Shown in pieces: positions 4,528 through 7,874 of a stretch of 7,874 bases of DNA; position 1 is the first letter of the stretch; each line of letters starts with the position of its first letter. Under the pieces are notes generated by a model that saw nothing but the letters and a program-made list of their open reading frames with translations, ran no database searches and was not told the origin of the DNA. Origin of the DNA: Propionibacteriaceae bacterium (lineage in GTDB: Bacteria > Actinomycetota > Actinomycetes > Propionibacteriales > Propionibacteriaceae). The translations under genes were made by a program, and so were the position numbers. The stretch spans positions 1 through 7,874 of the forward strand of contig JAIRVA010000036.1 in assembly GCA_031254155.1 (NCBI GenBank). Reading direction: 5' to 3'.

Positions 4528-5948
4528 GCGTCGTCAACCTCTTCATCATTCTGGCCGCCCTGGCCTTCCTCATCTTGATGGCGTACCGCGGCAACAGCGT
4601 CATCTTGTTCGCCCCCATTGCCGCCCTCCTCGCCGTTGTCCTGACGGAACCGGCGGACATTCTGCCCGTGTACAGCAACCTGTTCATGGCCAAGATGGTG
4701 ACGTTCATCCAGAGTTACTTCCCGATCTTCATGCTCGGGGCACTGTTCGGGAAACTGATGGAAGTGTCCGGGTTCGCGAGATCCATCGCGGCCACGGTCG
4801 CCAAGCGGGTCGGTTCCCGCTGGACAATCCTGTCGATCGTCTTGGTGGGCGCCATCCTGACCTACGGCGGCGTCTCGCTCTTCGTGGCGGTTTTCGCCAT
4901 CTACCCGTTCGCCGCGGAGATGTTCCGCCAGATGGACATCCCCAAGCGCCTGGTCCCCGCGACGATCGCCCTGGGCGCGTTTGCCTTCACCATGGACGCT
5001 CTGCCAGGTACGCCGCAGATCCAGAACATCATTCCGACGACGTTCTTCGGCACGACCGCTTTCGCCGCGCCGGTCCTCGGCTCGGTCGGTGCTTTGTTCG
5101 TACTCTCCGTCGGCCTGATCTACCTCGAGTGGCGCCGGCGACAGGCCCAAGCGGCCGGTGAAGGTTACGGGACCAACCATCTCAACGAACCGACCGCCGT
5201 GGCCGACGACAAGCGGGTCCACGCGCTCATCGCCGTCGTACCCCTGGTCATCGTGTGGGTCGGCAACTTCGTGTTCACCCGCGTGCTCCCCGCCACCATG
5301 CCGCAACAGGTGACGTTCACCAATACCGCCATGCCGGCCGAAGGGGTCGATCCGGCGACACTCGTCACCACCGTGACCGTCAAGACCAATGTGGCAACCT
5401 GGGCGCTCGAAATGGGCCTCGTCTTGGGCATCGCCGCCGTCTTCGCCCTGGCGCGTGGCCGCGTCACGAAGACCTTCGCGCCGAACAGCAAGGATGCCAT
5501 CGCCGGGTCGATGCTGGCCAGCCTCAACACAGCGTCCGAGTTCGGTTTCGCCGGTGTCATCGCCTCCCTGCCGGGGTTCCGCGTGGCGGCCGAGGGACTG
5601 ATGCACATCCCCAACACACTGGTCAACACGGCCGTCACCGTCACCAGTCTGGCCGGTGTCACCGGTTCGGCGTCAGGCGGCCTGAGCATGGCGCTCGGGG
5701 CGATGGGACAACACTTTACTGATGCCGCCAACAAGTCCGGCATCCCGCTCGAGGCTGTCCACCGGATCGCCTCGATGGCCTCCGGAGGCATGGACACGCT
5801 GCCCCACAACGGTGCCGTCATCACGGTGCTCGCGGTCACCGGTCTCACCCACCGGCAGTCTTACAAGGACATCTTCGCGATCACCGTGATCAAGGCCCTG
5901 ACCGTTTTCGTCGTCATCGGTTTCTACTACCTCACCGGCCTCGTGTGA
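4524..5948 (+). CDS. GntP-family permease (organic acid:proton symporter type)
   Basis: This encodes a 474-residue inner-membrane transporter of the GntP (COG2610-like) group, whose members bring in gluconate or other small organic and hydroxy acids with protons. Hydrophobic helices start at residue 4 (LFIILAALAFLILMA) and continue to the end. A charged cytoplasmic-looking loop at about 202-232 (EWRRRQ onward) and a polar loop at about 256-290 divide the protein in two halves. Conserved-looking blocks are YGGVSLFVAVFAIYPFAAEM (114-133), MDALPGTPQIQN (157-168), GSASGG (381-386) and MDTLPHNGA (423-431). The MD-x-LP motif in each half reflects the two-repeat build typical of this transporter class. 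ATG 4524 is the first start; its Shine-Dalgarno is weak. The divergent PucR-type gene suggests substrate-dependent control. The substrate is not identifiable; hydroxybutyrate-like or aldonic acids are candidates by family only. Confidence 0.85.
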   Translation: MSVVNLFIILAALAFLILMAYRGNSVILFAPIAALLAVVLTEPADILPVYSNLFMAKMVTFIQSYFPIFMLGALFGKLMEVSGFARSIAATVAKRVGSRWTILSIVLVGAILTYGGVSLFVAVFAIYPFAAEMFRQMDIPKRLVPATIALGAFAFTMDALPGTPQIQNIIPTTFFGTTAFAAPVLGSVGALFVLSVGLIYLEWRRRQAQAAGEGYGTNHLNEPTAVADDKRVHALIAVVPLVIVWVGNFVFTRVLPATMPQQVTFTNTAMPAEGVDPATLVTTVTVKTNVATWALEMGLVLGIAAVFALARGRVTKTFAPNSKDAIAGSMLASLNTASEFGFAGVIASLPGFRVAAEGLMHIPNTLVNTAVTVTSLAGVTGSASGGLSMALGAMGQHFTDAANKSGIPLEAVHRIASMASGGMDTLPHNGAVITVLAVTGLTHRQSYKDIFAITVIKALTVFVVIGFYYLTGLV

Positions 5949-5973
5949 GCGACCCAGGACTCTGAGCCCGCGC

Positions 5974-6750
5974 CTACAGTACCTTGGACAGGAACAACTG
6001 GGTCCGGGGCTGCTGGGGGTTGCCGATGATCTCGGAGGGCGGGCCCTCCTCGACGATCTGGCCGTCGTCCATGAAGATCACCCGCGTACCCACCTCGCGG
6101 GCGAAGCCCATCTCGTGGGTGACGACGACCATCGTCATACCGTCCGCCGCCAGCGACCGCATGACCTCCAGTACCTCGCCCACCAACTCGGGGTCGAGCG
6201 CCGAGGTGGGCTCGTCGAAAAGCATCATGTCCGGATTCATACTGAGACTGCGAGCGATGGCGACCCGCTGTTGCTGCCCGCCGGACAACTGCGACGGGTG
6301 CGCGTCGACTTTGTCGGAGAGCCCGACCCGCTCCAGCATGCCCAGCGCGACTTTCCTCGCCTCGGCCGGCGAGCGCCGCAAGACCTTTTCCTGTGCCACC
6401 GTGACGTTGCGCAGCACGGTCATGTGCGGGAACAGGTTAAAAGACTGGAAGACCATGCCGATGCGGGTCCGGACCTTGTCGAGGTTCACGTCCGGGTCCT
6501 GGATGTCGATACCCTCGATCAGGACCTTCCCCGCCGTCGGCCACTCCAGCAGGTTGATCGAGCGCAGCAGGGTCGACTTCCCCGATCCGGACGGCCCGAT
6601 CACGCAGACAACCTCGCCCTTGTCCACCGTCAGATCGATCCCCTTCAGGACGTGCAAGGACCCGAAGTGCTTGTGCAGCCCGGTGATCTGGAGCGGCGGT
6701 ACGCTGTGGTCGGGTACGTCGCGAGTGTGAAGCCGCGCCTGGTCACTCAT
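5974..6750 (-). CDS. Polar amino acid ABC transporter ATP-binding protein (GlnQ/HisP type)
   Basis: This is the cytoplasmic ATPase that powers import through the adjacent permease. The 258-residue length is usual for the group. All nucleotide-binding motifs are intact: Walker A GPSGSGKST (52-60), Q-loop FQSFNLFPHM (Gln102), signature LSGGQQQRVAIA (155-166), Walker B MMLFDEPTSALDP (175-187, Glu180 as catalytic base) and switch His212 in VVVTHEMGFAREV. The 'FQSFNLFPHMTVL' and 'THEMGFAREV' strings are hallmarks of the polar amino acid subfamily. The start ATG at 6750 overlaps the permease TGA as ATGA (4 nt), indicating coupled translation. The first 20 residues form a polar extension before the conserved core. 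It is the last gene of the operon and ends 25 bp from the convergent permease gene; the exact amino acid cannot be read from the sequence. Confidence 0.95.
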   Translation of the reverse strand: MSDQARLHTRDVPDHSVPPLQITGLHKHFGSLHVLKGIDLTVDKGEVVCVIGPSGSGKSTLLRSINLLEWPTAGKVLIEGIDIQDPDVNLDKVRTRIGMVFQSFNLFPHMTVLRNVTVAQEKVLRRSPAEARKVALGMLERVGLSDKVDAHPSQLSGGQQQRVAIARSLSMNPDMMLFDEPTSALDPELVGEVLEVMRSLAADGMTMVVVTHEMGFAREVGTRVIFMDDGQIVEEGPPSEIIGNPQQPRTQLFLSKVL

Positions 6751-7541
6751 TTCTTCACCGCCATCCTCTTCTCAAGCCGGGCAATCAGGTACGTCAACGG
6801 AATCGTGATGACGAGGTAGAAGACCGCCACGACGATGAACGGGGTCGAGTTGGCGTACGTCGACATCCCGTCCTTGCCGAACTGGGTCAACTCCTTGCTG
6901 AACACGGTCGCCCCCGCGATGAACAGCAACGACGTGTCCTTCAGCAGCGTCACGACCTCGTTGGTCAGCGGCGGGATCACGATACGGAAGGCCTGCGGCA
7001 GGATCACCGTCACGGTCGTCCGCAGGTGGCTCATCCCGAGTGAGCGCGCCGCCTCCCGCTGCCCCCGGGGCACCGCTTCGATACCCGCCCGGATGATCTC
7101 GGCGGTGTACGCGGTCGTGACGAGAACCAGCCCGATCAGGCCGAGGTACGTCGACTCGATCGGCCGGAAGACCGGGAAGGCGATCGGGACGGCGAACGCC
7201 ATGATCATGATGGTCAACAGTGCCGGAATCCCGCGGAACAGCTCGATGAAGGCGACCGCGAACCACTTGAACGGTCCCTTGGACATCTTCATCAGCGCGA
7301 ACACCACGGCGAACACCAGACCGATCCCGAAGCTCGCCACGGTGTACCAGATGGTGTTCCAGGCCGCCCGGAGAATGCCCGGCCACAACTTGCCCGCCAC
7401 CTTGGGGTTGAAGAAGTTGAAGGTGATCTTCCCCCAGTCCGCCGTCACCGCCGCGATAACGACGATGGCGATGAAGATGACGTATGACGAAACCCGGGCG
7501 ATCCGCCGGCGTACCGTCGGACGAATGTCAGTGAGGGCCAT
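6747..7541 (-). CDS. Polar amino acid ABC transporter permease (HisM/GlnP type)
   Basis: This encodes the membrane channel subunit of the importer, 264 residues. Hydrophobic segments lie at about 19-34, 62-84, 93-123 (containing FIELFRGIPALLTIMI), 132-150 and 233-254. The conserved EAA loop that docks on the ATPase is at about 163-190: EAARSLGMSHLRTTVTVILP followed by QAFRIVIPP. The 'FRGIPALL' and 'TAYTAEIIRAGIEAV' strings are typical of the HisMQ/GlnP group. Only one permease gene is present in the visible operon, so a homodimeric channel is likely. The ATG at 7541 is preceded by a purine-rich AGGGGGGA (7555-7548) 6 nt upstream, lying in the 20-bp gap after the binding-protein stop. A longer than usual basic N-terminus (RRRIARVSSY) precedes the first helix. 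Confidence 0.93.
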   Translation of the reverse strand: MALTDIRPTVRRRIARVSSYVIFIAIVVIAAVTADWGKITFNFFNPKVAGKLWPGILRAAWNTIWYTVASFGIGLVFAVVFALMKMSKGPFKWFAVAFIELFRGIPALLTIMIMAFAVPIAFPVFRPIESTYLGLIGLVLVTTAYTAEIIRAGIEAVPRGQREAARSLGMSHLRTTVTVILPQAFRIVIPPLTNEVVTLLKDTSLLFIAGATVFSKELTQFGKDGMSTYANSTPFIVVAVFYLVITIPLTYLIARLEKRMAVKK

Positions 7542-7561
7542 AGCGAATCCCCCCTACCTGT

Positions 7562-7874
7562 CTAGCTGAAGTACTTGTCGTACGTCTCCTGGTAGGTCCC
7601 GTCGTCGCGCAGACCCTGCAGCGCGTCGTTAATGGCCTTGAGCAAATCTGGGTTGCCGCCCTTCTCGAGTGCGAACCCGTACTGCTCATCCGTCTGGTAC
7701 CGCTCGACGATGACGTACGCGGCGTCGGCGTGGGCGTGCTCGTTGTTCACCGGCAGATCCTGCAGGAGCGCGTCGACCGAACCCGCCTGGATGGCCGGCC
7801 ACATCTCACCGTCGGACGGGAAAGTCACGAGCGTCGCGCTGGCGGGCTTGTTCTGGTTGGCGTAGATCTCGCCA
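7562..7874 (-). CDS. Amino acid ABC transporter substrate-binding protein (3' part)
   Basis: The last 103 or so residues of the extracytoplasmic receptor of this importer are present; the start is beyond the right edge. The visible part reads GEIYANQNKPASATLVTFPS, then MWPAIQAGSVDALLQDLPVN, a hinge and FALEKGGNPDLLKAINDALQ, ending TYQETYDKYFS with TAG at 7564-7562. The 'AG-VDAL--D' string and the C-terminal 'L--AIN-AL--L--DGTY--I--KYF' pattern are characteristic of the SBP_bac_3 family, which binds polar or basic amino acids. It is the first visible gene of the operon, followed after 20 bp by the permease, which is the usual order in Gram-positive bacteria. Ligand specificity would depend on residues in the missing N-terminal lobe. 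Confidence 0.92.
   Translation of the reverse strand, partial: GEIYANQNKPASATLVTFPSDGEMWPAIQAGSVDALLQDLPVNNEHAHADAAYVIVERYQTDEQYGFALEKGGNPDLLKAINDALQGLRDDGTYQETYDKYFS

Noticed and set aside
4365..5606. 413-codon minus-strand open frame antisense to the GntP-type permease
   Set aside because: Composition is dominated by Asp, Gly, His and Arg as expected for the complement of a hydrophobic gene; no family is recognised and the plus-strand permease explains the region.
4524..5948. CitMHS-type citrate transporter as an alternative for the permease
   Set aside because: The overall hydrophobic layout is similar, but the YGGVSLFVAVFAIYPFAAEM and MDALPGTPQIQN blocks fit GntP-type permeases better.

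Overview
The window is high-GC DNA (GC content by eye in the mid-60s percent) with strong C/G preference at third codon positions. Several starts look leaderless or have weak Shine-Dalgarno sequences. Gene content fits an actinobacterium: a stand-alone small-type PurL, a PucR-family regulator, a GntP-type permease, a polar amino acid ABC transporter and a rhamnose-type sugar-binding protein. A Propionibacteriaceae-like or related actinobacterium is possible, but I cannot assign a genus from sequence alone.

Layout. (1) 1-309, plus strand: the last 102 codons of a sugar ABC transporter substrate-binding protein of the RhaS/LsrB kind, cut by the window edge. (2) 310-763: a 454-bp gap between convergent genes, rich in inverted repeats. 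It holds a perfect 10-bp hairpin, two competing smaller hairpins, a U-tract terminator candidate and a large 58-nt hairpin. On the minus strand it also holds a promoter-like TTGACA-N18-TAAAGA placed so that transcription would start on the ATG of an unannotated 46-codon ORF, whose stop lies 7 nt before the 10-bp hairpin. (3) 764-3022, minus: purL, with a GTG start directly downstream of a TAAAAT -10 box (probably leaderless). (4) 3163-4296, minus: a PucR-type regulator with a clear AGGAGG ribosome-binding site, which fixes its start inside a longer open frame. (5) 4297-4523: a divergent regulatory region packed with inverted repeats. (6) 4524-5948, plus: a GntP-family permease. (7) 5974-7874, minus: a polar amino acid ABC transporter operon in the order binding protein (partial), permease, ATPase, tightly packed with a 4-nt ATGA overlap.

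How the parts may work together. The PucR-type regulator and the GntP-type permease are divergent and share the 227-bp control region, so the regulator probably controls uptake of an organic acid by the permease. An AT-rich 18-bp motif occurs at both ends of the regulator gene (14 of 18 positions identical) and is a candidate binding site for it. PurL is housekeeping purine synthesis. The ABC operon converges on the permease gene with only 25 bp between stop codons and no visible terminator.

The least explained parts are the 310-763 gap, with its possible leaderless small gene and large hairpin, and the stacked inverted repeats with an 11-codon upstream ORF before the GntP-type permease. The main protein genes belong to known families.
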